Part shown: positions 26,995-37,193 of the stretch, piece after piece
How positions within the stretch are numbered: position 1 is the first letter of the stretch
Layout: the number at the start of each line of letters is the position of its first letter
NCBI GenBank assembly: GCA_022824805.1
Contig: JAJDZE010000165.1
Coordinates: 1-64,000 of the forward strand
Source of the DNA: Acidimicrobiia bacterium
GTDB lineage: Bacteria > Actinomycetota > Acidimicrobiia > Acidimicrobiales > Poriferisodalaceae
Length of the DNA stretch: 64,000 nt
Direction: 5' to 3'
Translations under genes and position numbers: made by a program
Notes under the pieces: model-generated
What the model saw: the letters and a program-made list of their open reading frames with translations, nothing else
The model's database searches: none
Told to the model about the DNA's origin: nothing

Positions 26995-28791
26995 ATGAGG
27001 ATCACGACGACGCGCAGCGCGCAGCGGCGTCTCGGGCGGATGCTGATCGCTTTGCTCGCAGTGTTCGCGCTGATCGCCGCAGCGTGCGGCAGCGACGACG
27101 ACGGTGACGGCGCCGCGCCGGCGACCACCGCGGCGGCGGATTCGGGCGGCGATGGCGACGACATGGCTGACGACGACGATGGCATGGCCGGCGACGACGG
27201 CGATGGCATGGCCGACGACGACGACGGCCACGACCAGGATGACGACGACGGCGATGGCATGGCCGACGACGACATGGCTGCAGGCCCCGATGCGTGCAAC
27301 GGCGGGGCCAACGTGGGCGGGACGCTCATCATCGGCAGCACACAGGTGCCGCGGCACCTGAACGGCACCGTGCAGTCGGGTTATGCGACCGCCGTGCCCG
27401 GCACGCAGCTCAATGCGAGCCCCCTGCTCTACGACGACGAGTACAACCCCATGCCGTACCTGGCCGAGAGCTGGGACGTCGCCGACGACGGCCTGTCGGT
27501 GACGCTGCACCTGGTGGAGGACGCGGTGTTCCACGACGGCATGCCGATCACTTCCGCCGACGTGGCATTCTCGATCCAGACGGTGCAGGCCAACCACCCG
27601 TTCAAGCCGATGTACGCACCGGTGACGAGCGTGGACACACCAGACGAGCACACCGCGGTCATCAACCTCAGCCAACCCCACCCGGCGATCCTGCTGGCGA
27701 TGTCGCCCGGCCTGCTGCCGATCATCCCCAAGCACATCTTCGATGACGGCCAGGACATGCCGACCCACCCGCGCAACACCGAGAACTTCGTGGGCTCGGG
27801 ACCGTTCCGGCTGGCCGAGTACGAGCCGGGCACGATCATCCGCATGGAGCGCTTCGACGACTTCTTCATCGAGGGCACGCCGTGCCTCGACGAGATCGTG
27901 ATGGAGATCACGCCCGATTCGACGGCCATCGTGCTGAGCCTCGAGAACGGCACGACGCACCTGTCGTCCACTCTCGGCCCGGCAGCGAACGTGCTGCGCC
28001 TGATGGACAATCCCGATGTGGAGGTGACCTCTCAAGGCCATGAGGCGATCGGGCAGATCAACTGGCTGGAGTTCAACTTGGCCGACCCCGCCCTGTCTGA
28101 CGTGCGAGTGCGCCAAGCCATCGGGTACGCGATCGACCGCCAGTTCCTCTCCGAGGTCATCGAGCAGGGGCTCACTTTCCCCGTGCCGACCGGCATCGCC
28201 GCCGCCAGCCCGTTCCACAACGCGGATGTGAACCACTACGACAAGGACATCGACCGGGCCAAGCAGCTGCTGGCAGAGGCGGGCTACGGCGAAGGCGAGC
28301 TGGAGCTCACCATCGACTACATCCCGCCGGCGTTCGTGGTGCACGCCGAGTATGTGGTGCAGGCGCTGGAAGAAGCGGGCATCAATGTCGAGCTGAGCGT
28401 GTCGCCAGACTTCCCGACCTGGGCACAGCGAGTCTCCGGTGGCGACTACCAGATGACCATCAACCAGGTCTGGAACTGGGGCGATCCGGTCATCGGCGTC
28501 CACCGCACGTACCTGTGCGACAACCGGGTGGGCGTTATCTGGACCAACAACACGGGCTACTGCAATCCTGACGTCGACGCGCTGCTTGCTGCGGCGGGAC
28601 AGGAGCTCGACCCGGTGGCACGAGCCGGCCTGTACGCCGAGTTCCAGGAGATCGTGGCCGACGAGGTGCCGATCTTCTTCCTGAACACACCGTCGTTCTG
28701 GCAGGCCTACAACCCGTCGGTCATGAACCCGCCCACCAACAACATCTGGGGGCAGATGTCGCCGATGCACCAGGTCTGGCTGGACGAGTAG
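26995..28791 (+). CDS. Peptide/nickel-type ABC transporter substrate-binding lipoprotein
   Basis: The 598-residue family 5 solute-binding protein has a lipoprotein signal ending LIAAACGS and then a tether of about 70 residues made almost only of Asp, Gly, Met and Ala (DDMADDDDGMAGDDGDGMAD). The binding domain starts near GGANVGGTLIIGS and contains the typical ESWDVADDGLSVTLHL and GSGPFRLAEYEPG segments. ATG 26995 is preferred because the ribosome site GAGGGAGATG lies before it; an in-frame GTG at 26965 is upstream of that site. First gene of a five-gene transporter plus enzyme operon. Confidence 0.9.
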   Translation: MRITTTRSAQRRLGRMLIALLAVFALIAAACGSDDDGDGAAPATTAAADSGGDGDDMADDDDGMAGDDGDGMADDDDGHDQDDDDGDGMADDDMAAGPDACNGGANVGGTLIIGSTQVPRHLNGTVQSGYATAVPGTQLNASPLLYDDEYNPMPYLAESWDVADDGLSVTLHLVEDAVFHDGMPITSADVAFSIQTVQANHPFKPMYAPVTSVDTPDEHTAVINLSQPHPAILLAMSPGLLPIIPKHIFDDGQDMPTHPRNTENFVGSGPFRLAEYEPGTIIRMERFDDFFIEGTPCLDEIVMEITPDSTAIVLSLENGTTHLSSTLGPAANVLRLMDNPDVEVTSQGHEAIGQINWLEFNLADPALSDVRVRQAIGYAIDRQFLSEVIEQGLTFPVPTGIAAASPFHNADVNHYDKDIDRAKQLLAEAGYGEGELELTIDYIPPAFVVHAEYVVQALEEAGINVELSVSPDFPTWAQRVSGGDYQMTINQVWNWGDPVIGVHRTYLCDNRVGVIWTNNTGYCNPDVDALLAAAGQELDPVARAGLYAEFQEIVADEVPIFFLNTPSFWQAYNPSVMNPPTNNIWGQMSPMHQVWLDE

Positions 28792-28874
28792 CGGCAGCCG
28801 AGCCCCGTTCGGGCTGACGCTGACGTGACCGCCGGACCGGCGCCCAACGAGCACTGGCTCAACAAGGACAGACC

Positions 28875-29858
28875 ATGTTGAGGTCCATCGCTGCCAGGAT
28901 CGCCCAAGCACTCGGGCTGATCCTGGCAGTGATGTGCCTCAACTTCTTGCTGATCCACATCACGCCCGGCGATCCCGCCACGGTGATCGTGGGCGAGAGC
29001 GGCGCCGGAGACCCCGAGCTGCTCGACGAGATCCGGGCCCAGTACGGCCTGGACCGGCCGTTCATCGTGCAGCTGCTGTCCTACGTGGGCAGGGTTGCCA
29101 CCGGCGATCTGGGCGACTCGTACTTCTTCAACGAGCCGGTGACCTCGCTCATCGCCGAGCGTCTCTGGCCCACCGTCTTGCTGGTGGGCACTGCGCTGGC
29201 CTTCGCCGTCGCGGCCGGCACCATGGTCGGCGTCGCGACGGCGCGCCGCCCGGAGAGTCCGCTCAGCCATGGGGCCACGGTGCTGGCGCTCGTGGGCTTC
29301 TCGATGCCGGTGTTCTGGACCGGGATCATGCTGGTGATCCTGTTCGCCTCGACGTGGGAGCTGCTGCCGATCCAGGGCTGGCACGACGTGAGCTACGGCG
29401 AGGGCTTGCTCGCGAATGTGCTCGATGTCGGCGAGCACTTGGTGCTGCCCGCGCTCACGCTGGGGCTCATCTACCTGGCGCAGTACAGCCGCCTGTCGCG
29501 GGCATCGATGCTGGAAGTGCTGGAGTCGGACTATGTGCGCACAGCGCGGGCCAAGGGCCTGAACGAGCGTCGAGTGGTGTACAAGCACGCGCTGCGCAAC
29601 GCCGTCATCCCGGTGGTGACGGTGATCGGCCTGCAGTTCGGGGCGCTGCTGTCGGGTGCGTTGCTCGTCGAGACCGTGTTCAACTGGCCGGGGCTGGGCC
29701 GATTGGCGTTCGACTCGATCCTGCGCCGGGACACCTCGGTGCTGCTCGGCGTGCTGATGGTGTCGTCGGTGATGGTGATCGTGGCGAACCTGCTGACCGA
29801 CCTGCTGTACACGATCATCGACCCGCGCATCCGGCTGCGGGAGCGTTCCAATGTCTGA
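28875..29858 (+). CDS. Dipeptide/oligopeptide ABC transporter permease (DppB/OppB type)
   Basis: The 327-residue membrane protein has the DppB signature [13 protein letters not shown] after the first helix and the EAA-type loop [20 protein letters not shown] near residue 215, followed by [19 protein letters not shown]. About six helices. ATG 28875 follows AAGGACAG. It overlaps the next permease gene by eight bases, so stoichiometric production is expected. Confidence 0.92.
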   Translation: MLRSIAARIAQALGLILAVMCLNFLLIHITPGDPATVIVGESGAGDPELLDEIRAQYGLDRPFIVQLLSYVGRVATGDLGDSYFFNEPVTSLIAERLWPTVLLVGTALAFAVAAGTMVGVATARRPESPLSHGATVLALVGFSMPVFWTGIMLVILFASTWELLPIQGWHDVSYGEGLLANVLDVGEHLVLPALTLGLIYLAQYSRLSRASMLEVLESDYVRTARAKGLNERRVVYKHALRNAVIPVVTVIGLQFGALLSGALLVETVFNWPGLGRLAFDSILRRDTSVLLGVLMVSSVMVIVANLLTDLLYTIIDPRIRLRERSNV

Positions 29859-30810
29859 CGCGATGGGACGCGGCGAGATGGCCGCCGCTGATCTGCCCGT
29901 CGCACCCGGCCCGGTGGCCGGTGACGAAGGCGGATCGGGAGGCCCAGGCCAGCAGAACGCCGGGGCGGTCAGACCCGGGCGAGAAACACTGCGGCTGTTC
30001 ATGCGCAACAAGGCAGCGGTGGCGGGCGTGGTGATGCTCGTCGGGATCATCTTCATGACGGTCGCCGGCCCGCGGATCTACGACAACGATCCCAAGGACA
30101 TCGTGGCGATCCCGCTCACTGGCCCAGGAGAGCTGGAAGAGGCGCGCCTGGGCACCGACTATCTGGGACGTGATGTTCTGGCCGGCGTGATCGGGGGCGG
30201 CACGACCAGCCTGACGGTGGCTGCCATGGCGGCTGCGATGGTGCTGGTGATCGGCATCAGCATCGGCGCACTCGCGGGCTACTACGGCGGCTGGCTCGAC
30301 AGCGCGCTCATGCGCTTCACCGAGTTCTTCCAAGTGCTGCCCGCGCTGCTGTTCGCGATGGTGCTGGTGGCCTTGTTCGAGCCGTCGATGTGGACGATCT
30401 CGTTCGCCATCGGCGTGGTCGCGTGGCCGGGGATCGCTCGTATCACCCGTGCGGAGTTCCTGAGGCTGAGGAACCTGGAGTTCGTGCGGGCAGCCCGAGC
30501 CGTGGGAGCGACCGACTGGCGCATCATTCGCAAGGTGGTGTTCCCCAATGCGCTGCCGCCGCTCATCGTGTCGGCCACGCTCATCATGGGCACGGCGATC
30601 CTGTTCGAGGCGGGGCTGGCGTTTTTGGGCCTTGGCGATCCCAACACCACGAGCTGGGGCTTGATGATCGGGCTGAACCGCGGGAACTTCCTGACTGCCT
30701 GGTGGTCGGTGACCTTCCCTGGCCTGGCGATCTTCTTCACCGTGCTGAGCTTCAGCCTCATCGGCGACGGGCTGCAGGATGCCTACAACCCCAAGCTGCG
30801 AGGACGCTGA
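29851..30810 (+). CDS. Dipeptide/oligopeptide ABC transporter permease (DppC/OppC type)
   Basis: The 319-residue permease has a polar N-terminal tail of about 45 residues, then [17 protein letters not shown] typical of DppC proteins and the EAA loop [20 protein letters not shown] near residue 205. It forms the heterodimeric channel with the upstream DppB-type protein. The gene starts inside the dppB-type gene and is followed three bases later by the first ATPase. Confidence 0.92.
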   Translation: MSDAMGRGEMAAADLPVAPGPVAGDEGGSGGPGQQNAGAVRPGRETLRLFMRNKAAVAGVVMLVGIIFMTVAGPRIYDNDPKDIVAIPLTGPGELEEARLGTDYLGRDVLAGVIGGGTTSLTVAAMAAAMVLVIGISIGALAGYYGGWLDSALMRFTEFFQVLPALLFAMVLVALFEPSMWTISFAIGVVAWPGIARITRAEFLRLRNLEFVRAARAVGATDWRIIRKVVFPNALPPLIVSATLIMGTAILFEAGLAFLGLGDPNTTSWGLMIGLNRGNFLTAWWSVTFPGLAIFFTVLSFSLIGDGLQDAYNPKLRGR

Positions 30811-30813
30811 GCG

Positions 30814-31785
30814 ATGAGCGACCTGCCGAACGACAGCGGTACGCCCGGCGAGGGCGCAGCCGCGAACGGCACCCACGACACCGGGGCGTCGCCGAGACTG
30901 CAGGTTCGAGGCCTCACCGTCGCCTTCGACGAGTTCATCGCCGTGAACGACGTGTCGTTCGACCTGCACGACGGCGGGACGCTGGCGGTGGTCGGCGAGT
31001 CGGGCTCGGGCAAGTCGGTGACTGCGCTGTCGATCATGCGCCTCATCGAGATCGGCACCCGGGCACAGATCCGCAGCGGCGAGGTGCTGTTCCGCCACGA
31101 CGACGGCAGCGTCGACGACCTGCTGCAGCTGCCCGAGCCGCAGATGCGATCGATCCGGGGCGACCGCATCTCGATGATCTTTCAAGAACCGCTGACCAGC
31201 CTCAACCCCGTCTACACCGTCGGCAGCCAGATCAGCGAGGCGCTGCGGCTGCACCGCGGCATGAACCGCAGCGAGGCGCGCGAGCGCACCTTGGAGATGC
31301 TCAACCGGGTGCGCATCCCCGACGCTGCGCGGCGGATCGACCAGTACCCCCACGAGATGTCGGGCGGGATGCGCCAGCGGGTGATGATCGCCATGGCGCT
31401 CGCCTGCGACCCGGCGATCCTCATCGCGGACGAGCCCACCACCGCTCTGGACGTGACGATCCAGGCGCAGATCCTCGCCCTGATCGCCGAGATGCAGCGC
31501 GAGACCGGCGCCGCCGTGCTGATCATCACCCACGACATGGGCGTGGTTGCCGAGATCGCCGACGAGGTGGTGGTGATGCAGCAGTCGCGCCTGGTCGAGC
31601 GCGGCAACGTCTCGGACATCTTCGACCGGCCCAGCGAGCCCTACACGCAGTCGCTGCTGGCGGCGGTGCCGCGCCTGGGGTCGATGGCCGGCGTTGATGC
31701 CCCGCAGCGTTTCAACCTGATCGATCCCGATGCGCTGGCGGCTGCGGGCGCCGGGGCGGACAGCGAGGGGAGCTCGGACTCGTGA
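30814..31785 (+). CDS. Peptide ABC transporter ATPase (DppD/OppD type)
   Basis: The 323-residue ATPase has Walker [18 protein letters not shown], signature [18 protein letters not shown], Walker [14 protein letters not shown], switch His ITHDMG and a C-terminal oligopeptide_ABC tail (AVPRLG...). The four-cysteine iron-sulfur motif found in some OppD proteins is not obvious. Its stop overlaps the next start (GTGA). Confidence 0.92.
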   Translation: MSDLPNDSGTPGEGAAANGTHDTGASPRLQVRGLTVAFDEFIAVNDVSFDLHDGGTLAVVGESGSGKSVTALSIMRLIEIGTRAQIRSGEVLFRHDDGSVDDLLQLPEPQMRSIRGDRISMIFQEPLTSLNPVYTVGSQISEALRLHRGMNRSEARERTLEMLNRVRIPDAARRIDQYPHEMSGGMRQRVMIAMALACDPAILIADEPTTALDVTIQAQILALIAEMQRETGAAVLIITHDMGVVAEIADEVVVMQQSRLVERGNVSDIFDRPSEPYTQSLLAAVPRLGSMAGVDAPQRFNLIDPDALAAAGAGADSEGSSDS

Positions 31786-32822
31786 CGCAGCAAGATCCCC
31801 CAGAGGCTGAGCCGAATGGCGAAGCCGTGGCCCGAGCGGCCCGTGAGCGCAGCGAACAAGAGCGGGAGGCAACAGCTGACGCAACGGGACGTTCCGCCAT
31901 GTCGCGCCCGTCCCGTGAGCCGATCGTCGAGGTCGAAGCGCTCACCAAGCATTTCGGGGCCAGTCATGGCGCCCGTGTGCACGCCGTGGAGCAGGTCAGC
32001 CTGCACATCGACCGCGGCGAGACGCTGGCGGTGGTCGGCGAGAGCGGCTGCGGCAAGTCGACGCTGGCGTACCTGATCATGCGCCTGTTGAATCCGACCA
32101 GCGGCACCATCCGGCTCGACGGCGCCGACATCACGAACCTGGGGGCGCGGGCGCTGCGACCCCACCGGCGCAAGGCACAGATCGTCTTCCAGGACCCCTT
32201 CGCCAGCCTCGATCCTCGCCGCTCGGTGGGCAAGGCGATTGCCGAGCCGCTCGAGATCCATCGTGCGGTGCCCAAGCGGGAGATCAACGAGGTGGTCGCC
32301 GAGCTGCTGCGGCGAGTCGGCATGTCGCCCGACGACATGCGGCAGTACCCGCACCAGTTCTCCGGGGGTCAGCGCCAGCGCATCTGCATTGCCCGGGCGC
32401 TGGCGCTGCGGCCCGAGCTGGTGATCGCCGACGAAGCGGTGTCCGCGCTGGACGTCTCGATCCAGGCGCAAGTCGTCAACCTGATGATGGACTTGCAGGA
32501 CGAGATGGGCCTGTCGTACCTGTTCATCAGCCACGACCTCGCCGTCGTGGAGCGGATCGCTCACCGGGTGGGCGTGATGTACCTCGGACAGATCGTCGAG
32601 CTGGGTCCGCGCCGGGCCATCTTCGAGAACCCCACGCACGACTACACCAAGCGGTTGCTCGATGCGGTGCCGATCGCCGATCCGGCTCGTCGCCGCACTG
32701 ACAGATCGGTGCAGACCGACGAGGTGCCCAGTCCGGTCTTCGAAGCCGGTACTGCCCCCGAACCTGTGACGCTGGTCGAGGTGGCGCCAGGGCACCTCGT
32801 GGCGCAACAGGCGCCCGCCTGA
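31782..32822 (+). CDS. Peptide ABC transporter ATPase (DppF/OppF type) with repeat-derived N-terminus
   Basis: ATPase with Walker [18 protein letters not shown], signature [17 protein letters not shown] and Walker [14 protein letters not shown]. The GTG at 31782 overlaps the dppD-type stop and has GGGGAG upstream, giving 346 residues. However, residues about 8-33 are encoded by dispersed repeat copy D and look unlike any ATPase. An in-frame ATG at 31899 would start normally just before [13 protein letters not shown] (307 residues) but has only a weak ribosome site. Either the repeat is translated or the true start is 31899. Confidence 0.88.
   Translation: MTQQDPPEAEPNGEAVARAARERSEQEREATADATGRSAMSRPSREPIVEVEALTKHFGASHGARVHAVEQVSLHIDRGETLAVVGESGCGKSTLAYLIMRLLNPTSGTIRLDGADITNLGARALRPHRRKAQIVFQDPFASLDPRRSVGKAIAEPLEIHRAVPKREINEVVAELLRRVGMSPDDMRQYPHQFSGGQRQRICIARALALRPELVIADEAVSALDVSIQAQVVNLMMDLQDEMGLSYLFISHDLAVVERIAHRVGVMYLGQIVELGPRRAIFENPTHDYTKRLLDAVPIADPARRRTDRSVQTDEVPSPVFEAGTAPEPVTLVEVAPGHLVAQQAPA
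31803..31880. repeat. Dispersed repeat family, copy D
   Basis: The repeat core is present on the + strand as GTGAGCGCAGCGAACAAGAG, flanked on the left by GAGGCTGAGCCG and GGCGAAGCCGTGGCCCGAGC. It lies between the ATPase genes of the peptide transporter, inside the open frame of the second one. Its 78-base length is a multiple of three and it contains no stop in that frame. Confidence 0.8.
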
Positions 32823-34501
32823 TGGGGACGAACGAACCGTTCGTGATCTACCCGGCTCGGCGGGTCATCACCATCAACCCCGCGTTTCCCTTCGGCGACG
32901 CCGTGGCAGTGGCCGGCGACCGCATCCTGGGTGTCGGCAGCACCGACGAGCTGGCGTCGTGGGGCGAGCACCGGATCGACGATTGCTTTGCAGAGCACGT
33001 GATCATGCCCGGGTTCATCGAGGCGCACTGCCACGTCATGTCGGGCGGGCTGTGGAATTCCACCTACGTCGGCTTCTTCGACCGGCGCGATCCACAGGGG
33101 CTGCTGTGGCCGGGCTGTACGTCGATCGACGATGTGCTCGAACGGCTGGCCAAGGCCGCGGCGGACATGACCGACGATTCCCAGACCCTGCTGGCCTGGG
33201 GCCTCGACCCCATCTACTTCCCAGGCGAGCGGCTCGTGGCCAGCCACTTGGACACGGTGACCGGCGACCGGCCGACGCTGATACTGCATGCCAGCGGGCA
33301 CCTGGCCACGATCAACTCGGCGCTCATGGACCGTTGCGGCATCGACGAGACGGCGACCAGCCCGGGTGTCGCCCGCGGCGCTGACGGCCTGCCCAACGGC
33401 GAGCTGCATGAGCCCGCCGGGATGATGCTGGCCGGCGAAGCGTTCGCCGACATGATGAAGGCCAACCGCACCGAGCAATCTCGCTGGCGCTATGCGAGCG
33501 AAGCTCGCAACGCGGGGCACACCTTGCTGACCGACTTGGGCACCACGCAGCTCTGGGACCCTGACCAGCTCAGCAACTGGAAGAAGGTGACCAGCGATCC
33601 GGCCTATCCGGCGCGGGTGATGGTGGCGATGTCGAACCTCTTCGGTGGCACAGCCGACCCGGCTGAGCTGGCCGAGCTGTGCGTGCAGTTGAAGAGCGAG
33701 CAGACCGACAAGCTGCGCTTCGGCATCGTCAAGCTGATCTTGGACGGCTCGATCCAAGGCTTCACCGCGCGCATCAGCTGGCCGCACTACTACAAGCCGC
33801 CGCCTGGGCACATCGGCAACGGCATGTGGCTGACGGCGCCCGACCAGATGGCCGACCTGGTCGATCCGTACCACCGAGCCGGTCTGACCGTGCACTGTCA
33901 CTGCAATGGCGACGAGGCCACGGAGGCATTCGTGGAAGCCGTCGAGCAGGTGCTCGAGCGCTGTCCCCGCTGGGATCACCGCCACACCGTGCAGCACTGC
34001 CAGCTCACCACGCCCGACCAGTACCGCCGCATGGCAGCGCTCGGCATGTGCGCCAACATCTTCTCGAACCACATCTACTACTGGGGCGACCAGCACCGGG
34101 ACGTGACCGTGGGGCCCGAGCGTGCGGCGCGGATGGATGCCTGCGCCACGGCGCTGGCCAGCGGCGTCAGCTTCTCGATCCACTCCGATTCGCCGATCAC
34201 GCCGCTGGGGCACCTGCAGACGGCGTGGTGCGCAGTCAACCGGGTCACGGCATCGGGCCAGGTGCTGGGACCCGACGAGCGAATCGGCGTGCCGGACGCG
34301 CTGCGGGCCATCACCATCGAGGCGGCCCGGCAGATCAAGATGGACGGCGAGATCGGCAGCATCGAGGCCGGCAAGCTGGCCGACTTCGCCGTGCTCGAGG
34401 ACGACCCGCTCGCCGTCGACCCGATGGCGCTGCGTGACATCGGTGTGTGGGGCACGGTGCTGGGCGGCGTCCCCCAGCCTGCGCAGATCAGCGACTCCTA
34501 A
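32822..34501 (+). CDS. Amidohydrolase family 3 (YtcJ-like) metal-dependent hydrolase
   Basis: The 559-residue protein has the metal-binding HxH in GFIEAHCHVMSGG near residue 68, later metal-site histidines in VHCHCNGDEATEAFVEA and HRHTVQHCQL, and the closing EAGKLADFAVLEDDPLAVDP common to the family. Members hydrolyse amide or related C-N bonds of small molecules. The ATG overlaps the stop of the peptide-transporter ATPase gene, so the substrate may be the imported compound (inference). Cytoplasmic, no signal peptide. Confidence 0.85.
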   Translation: MGTNEPFVIYPARRVITINPAFPFGDAVAVAGDRILGVGSTDELASWGEHRIDDCFAEHVIMPGFIEAHCHVMSGGLWNSTYVGFFDRRDPQGLLWPGCTSIDDVLERLAKAAADMTDDSQTLLAWGLDPIYFPGERLVASHLDTVTGDRPTLILHASGHLATINSALMDRCGIDETATSPGVARGADGLPNGELHEPAGMMLAGEAFADMMKANRTEQSRWRYASEARNAGHTLLTDLGTTQLWDPDQLSNWKKVTSDPAYPARVMVAMSNLFGGTADPAELAELCVQLKSEQTDKLRFGIVKLILDGSIQGFTARISWPHYYKPPPGHIGNGMWLTAPDQMADLVDPYHRAGLTVHCHCNGDEATEAFVEAVEQVLERCPRWDHRHTVQHCQLTTPDQYRRMAALGMCANIFSNHIYYWGDQHRDVTVGPERAARMDACATALASGVSFSIHSDSPITPLGHLQTAWCAVNRVTASGQVLGPDERIGVPDALRAITIEAARQIKMDGEIGSIEAGKLADFAVLEDDPLAVDPMALRDIGVWGTVLGGVPQPAQISDS

Positions 34502-34570
34502 GGGCCGCTCCGGCGGCGGGCGCACGCCATTAAGCGGCGATGTCGCGGGCGCAGGCAAGATGAGCAGCAG

Positions 34571-35566
34571 ATGAGCACTCCGCGCCTTCCCGTAACCGTC
34601 GTAGGCGGCTACCTCGGCGCGGGCAAGACGACGCTGGTGAACCATGTGCTGCGTTCGTCCGACGAGCGCATCGCGGTGATCGTCAACGACTTCGGCGAGA
34701 TCTCCATCGACGAAGACCTGATCGTGGCCGCCGACAGCGACAAGCTGACGTTGGCCAACGGCTGCATCTGCTGCACGCTCGCCGACGGGTTCGCCGCCGC
34801 TCTCATGCAGATCCGCTCAGCGGGCACGCTCCCGCAGCGCCTGCTCATCGAGGCCAGCGGTGTCGCCGACCCGACCCAGATTGCGGCCTACGGGCACACG
34901 CCCGGGCTGCGACTGGACGCCGTGGTGGTCATGGCAGATGCCGAGCAGGTGCGACGCCAAGCCGACGACCGCTGGGTGGCCGACACCGTGCGGATGCAGC
35001 TTGCAGCCGCAGACCTGCTGGTGGTCAACAAGATCGACTTGCTCGACGATGCCAGAAAGGCCGACGACCTGTGCGACTGGCTGGCCGGGCTCTCGGCCGG
35101 CGCCACTGTCGTGCGCGCGAGTCGAGCTGCGGTGCCCATCGATGTGCTGCTCGGCCCCCGATCGGCCCGCGACACAGCCAGCGCCCGTGAACGACCGGCA
35201 CCCGAGGGGGCCGCTGCTCCCGGATGGCACGCGGTAGAGGATCTCTTCGAATCGCAGACCGTCGTCCTCAAAGCGCCGATTGGGATGCCCGTCATCGAGG
35301 CATTGCTCGCCAATCTGCCCGACGCCGTCGTCCGCCTCAAGGGCTTGGTGCAAGCAGTGCCACCCGCCAGCGAGAGCGATGCGAACGCCAGAGAAACCGC
35401 CGACGCGACCGCCTACCTGATCGAAGCCGTCGGAAAGCGCACCTCGATGACCCCCCACGCCACGGACCCCACCCAGCCGCCACCCCGCTGGGCCATCAGC
35501 CTCATATCCCACAAGGGCGCCCTCCCCCCCAACTGGCTCCAAGCGAGGCTGCGCCCTGATCGCTGA
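34571..35566 (+). CDS. CobW/COG0523-family GTPase
   Basis: The 331-residue G3E P-loop GTPase has Walker A GGYLGAGKTTLVNHVL near residue 12, Walker B region IVNDFGEISIDEDL, the metal-binding CxCC motif in NGCICCTL, and NKIDL as guanine specificity motif. COG0523 proteins are metal chaperones (zinc, cobalt, nickel or iron); the C-terminal CobW_C domain is shortened and lacks an obvious His-rich run. It follows the peptide/nickel-type transporter operon by about 70 bases on the same strand. Confidence 0.87.
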   Translation: MSTPRLPVTVVGGYLGAGKTTLVNHVLRSSDERIAVIVNDFGEISIDEDLIVAADSDKLTLANGCICCTLADGFAAALMQIRSAGTLPQRLLIEASGVADPTQIAAYGHTPGLRLDAVVVMADAEQVRRQADDRWVADTVRMQLAAADLLVVNKIDLLDDARKADDLCDWLAGLSAGATVVRASRAAVPIDVLLGPRSARDTASARERPAPEGAAAPGWHAVEDLFESQTVVLKAPIGMPVIEALLANLPDAVVRLKGLVQAVPPASESDANARETADATAYLIEAVGKRTSMTPHATDPTQPPPRWAISLISHKGALPPNWLQARLRPDR

Positions 35567-35650
35567 GTCGTCCCGGTGCGCGGCCTGCGGCGCGGGCTTG
35601 GTCGGCGCCCGAGGCAGGGGACTCTGAACCGATTGCGCCGGCAATTGGGG

Positions 35651-36928
35651 TCAGATCTCCCAGAGGTACGACAGGGGAAGTGCCACGATGCGATCTGCCA
35701 CGGGCAGCGGTGCTGAGCCTGTGTAGAGAACGAGGCCGATCTCGAACCTGTCTCCGATGAGGTCCCTGAGCCATGTCAGCCACTTGGCGTCGGTGGGCCG
35801 CACCGTCGCACCGGCCTTGATCTCGACCGCGATCACCCGACCGTCCGGTCGCTCGATGAGCAGATCCACCTCGCGTCCGCGGGAGTCGCGGTAGTGACAG
35901 AAGTTGAGAGGCTGGCCCATCGCCGCGGCTTGGCGACGCAGCTCGTTGACCGCGAAAGTCTCGTGCAGCGGTCCGCGCTGCTCGCTGGCCGGACCATCCA
36001 GCGACTTCGCGGTGAGCCCCAGCAGCGCCGTCGCTAGTCCGGTGTCGTTGACATGGACCTTCGGGCGGCGCTTGGCGCGTGTGGCCGCGCCGGTAGCCCA
36101 ACCGGACATGCGGGTAACGAGGTGAGTCATCTCCAGGTACGACAGGTAGTCGGCAGTGGTGTCGATGCTGCCCAACTCCAGGTCGCGATGGATGTCGCGC
36201 ATCACGAGTTCTGAGGCCGTCCTGGCCGCGGCCGCTCGGAGCAGGCGCGCCAGCTCGGTGGACCGTCGAGCCCCAGTTACCTCGACGATGTCGCGAGTCA
36301 CAGCGGTATGCACATATGCGTCGAACCACAGTCGGCGATCTGATTCCCCCAAGCTGATCGCTTCGGGGTAGCCGCCACGACAGATGCGGTCGGCATAGTC
36401 GGCCCGGGTCGCTGCTGACGGTGCGGCATGCAAGAACTCGTGGATTGCGGTCGCGGGGGCGCGAGCGTTGTCAAGCAAGTAAGGCAACAAACCGTCGCCG
36501 ATGCCTTCCATTTCGACCTGTGAGAACGGCGCTAGGTCGAAGAACACTGCTCGGCCCGCCAGCGACTCCGAGAACACCGGAACCGTCAGGAAGTTCGTCG
36601 AGCCGGTCAGCAGGTAGCCACCCGGCGTCGGATCGGCATCGACCGCCAGCTTGACGGAGCGGATGAGGTCGTCGCCGCCCCGCTGCACCTCGTCGATCAC
36701 GATCGGCCGGGGGCGGCCGGCTATGAAGCCTGTCGGATCGTCGAGCGCGAATGAGCGAACTGTCGGATCGTCGAGATTGAGGTAGGTGCCACTGCCCACG
36801 ATCCGGTGCGCCAAGGTCGTCTTGCCCGACTGCCGTGGCCCCCCGAGCACGACGACTCGAAAGGTGTCCAGCGAATGCCGCAACCTGGGCTCAATGCGAC
36901 GTTGGACTTCCCCGTGCCCCCTCAACAC
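35651..36928 (-). CDS. AAA ATPase with DUF4143 domain
   Basis: The 425-residue protein has Walker A LGGPRQSGKTTLAHRI near residue 30, Walker B PIVIDEVQRGGD, sensor-like TGSTNFL, and a C-terminal DUF4143 region that ends in a nuclease-like pattern (GREVDLLIERPDG followed by VIAVEIKAG). This family is common in accessory parts of bacterial and archaeal genomes and its role is unsettled. It stands alone, flanked by convergent and divergent core genes. Upstream lie two pairs of direct repeats that could be operators. Confidence 0.87.
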   Translation of the reverse strand: MLRGHGEVQRRIEPRLRHSLDTFRVVVLGGPRQSGKTTLAHRIVGSGTYLNLDDPTVRSFALDDPTGFIAGRPRPIVIDEVQRGGDDLIRSVKLAVDADPTPGGYLLTGSTNFLTVPVFSESLAGRAVFFDLAPFSQVEMEGIGDGLLPYLLDNARAPATAIHEFLHAAPSAATRADYADRICRGGYPEAISLGESDRRLWFDAYVHTAVTRDIVEVTGARRSTELARLLRAAAARTASELVMRDIHRDLELGSIDTTADYLSYLEMTHLVTRMSGWATGAATRAKRRPKVHVNDTGLATALLGLTAKSLDGPASEQRGPLHETFAVNELRRQAAAMGQPLNFCHYRDSRGREVDLLIERPDGRVIAVEIKAGATVRPTDAKWLTWLRDLIGDRFEIGLVLYTGSAPLPVADRIVALPLSYLWEI

Positions 36929-37018
36929 CGATATGCCTCCTTGCCCTCATCCCGGCTCGAAATGTCGGACCCGGCAAATGCGCCGGTTTGCGTCCTCACT
37001 TTCTCTGGCTATGTCAGC

Positions 37019-37058
37019 CTACTAGGCGTTTTACCGCATGGCTAGTAGGTGTTTTACC
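37019..37058 (-). promoter_or_regulatory. Direct repeat pair GGTAAAACRCCTASTAG, possible operator
   Basis: Two 17-base copies (37019-37035 and 37042-37058) differ at two positions and are spaced 23 bases centre to centre. On the minus strand they read GGTAAAACACCTACTAG and GGTAAAACGCCTAGTAG, about 90 bases upstream of the DUF4143 ATPase start. Spacing near two helical turns suggests a protein-binding or promoter-control site. Confidence 0.5.
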
Positions 37059-37160
37059 AACCTGTAACAGCGGTCATTTCCAGAGGGCGCAGATCGGGAT
37101 GGCCTCGATGCGGTCGCCGAGGGTGTACCGATCCGAGGCCTGTATCGGCCGGAATGTCCC

Positions 37161-37193
37161 TATTGCGCATGTCTTGATGTATGTATTGCGCAT
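37161..37193. promoter_or_regulatory. Direct repeat pair TATTGCGCAT
   Basis: The ten bases TATTGCGCAT occur at 37161-37170 and 37184-37193, again 23 bases apart. They contain the palindrome TGCGCA. They lie between the ATPase and the divergent amidohydrolase, so either could be the regulated gene. Confidence 0.4.

Noticed and set aside
37019-37193. A small CRISPR array
   Set aside because: There are only two copies of each repeat, the two pairs differ, spacers would be under 15 bases, and no cas genes are present.
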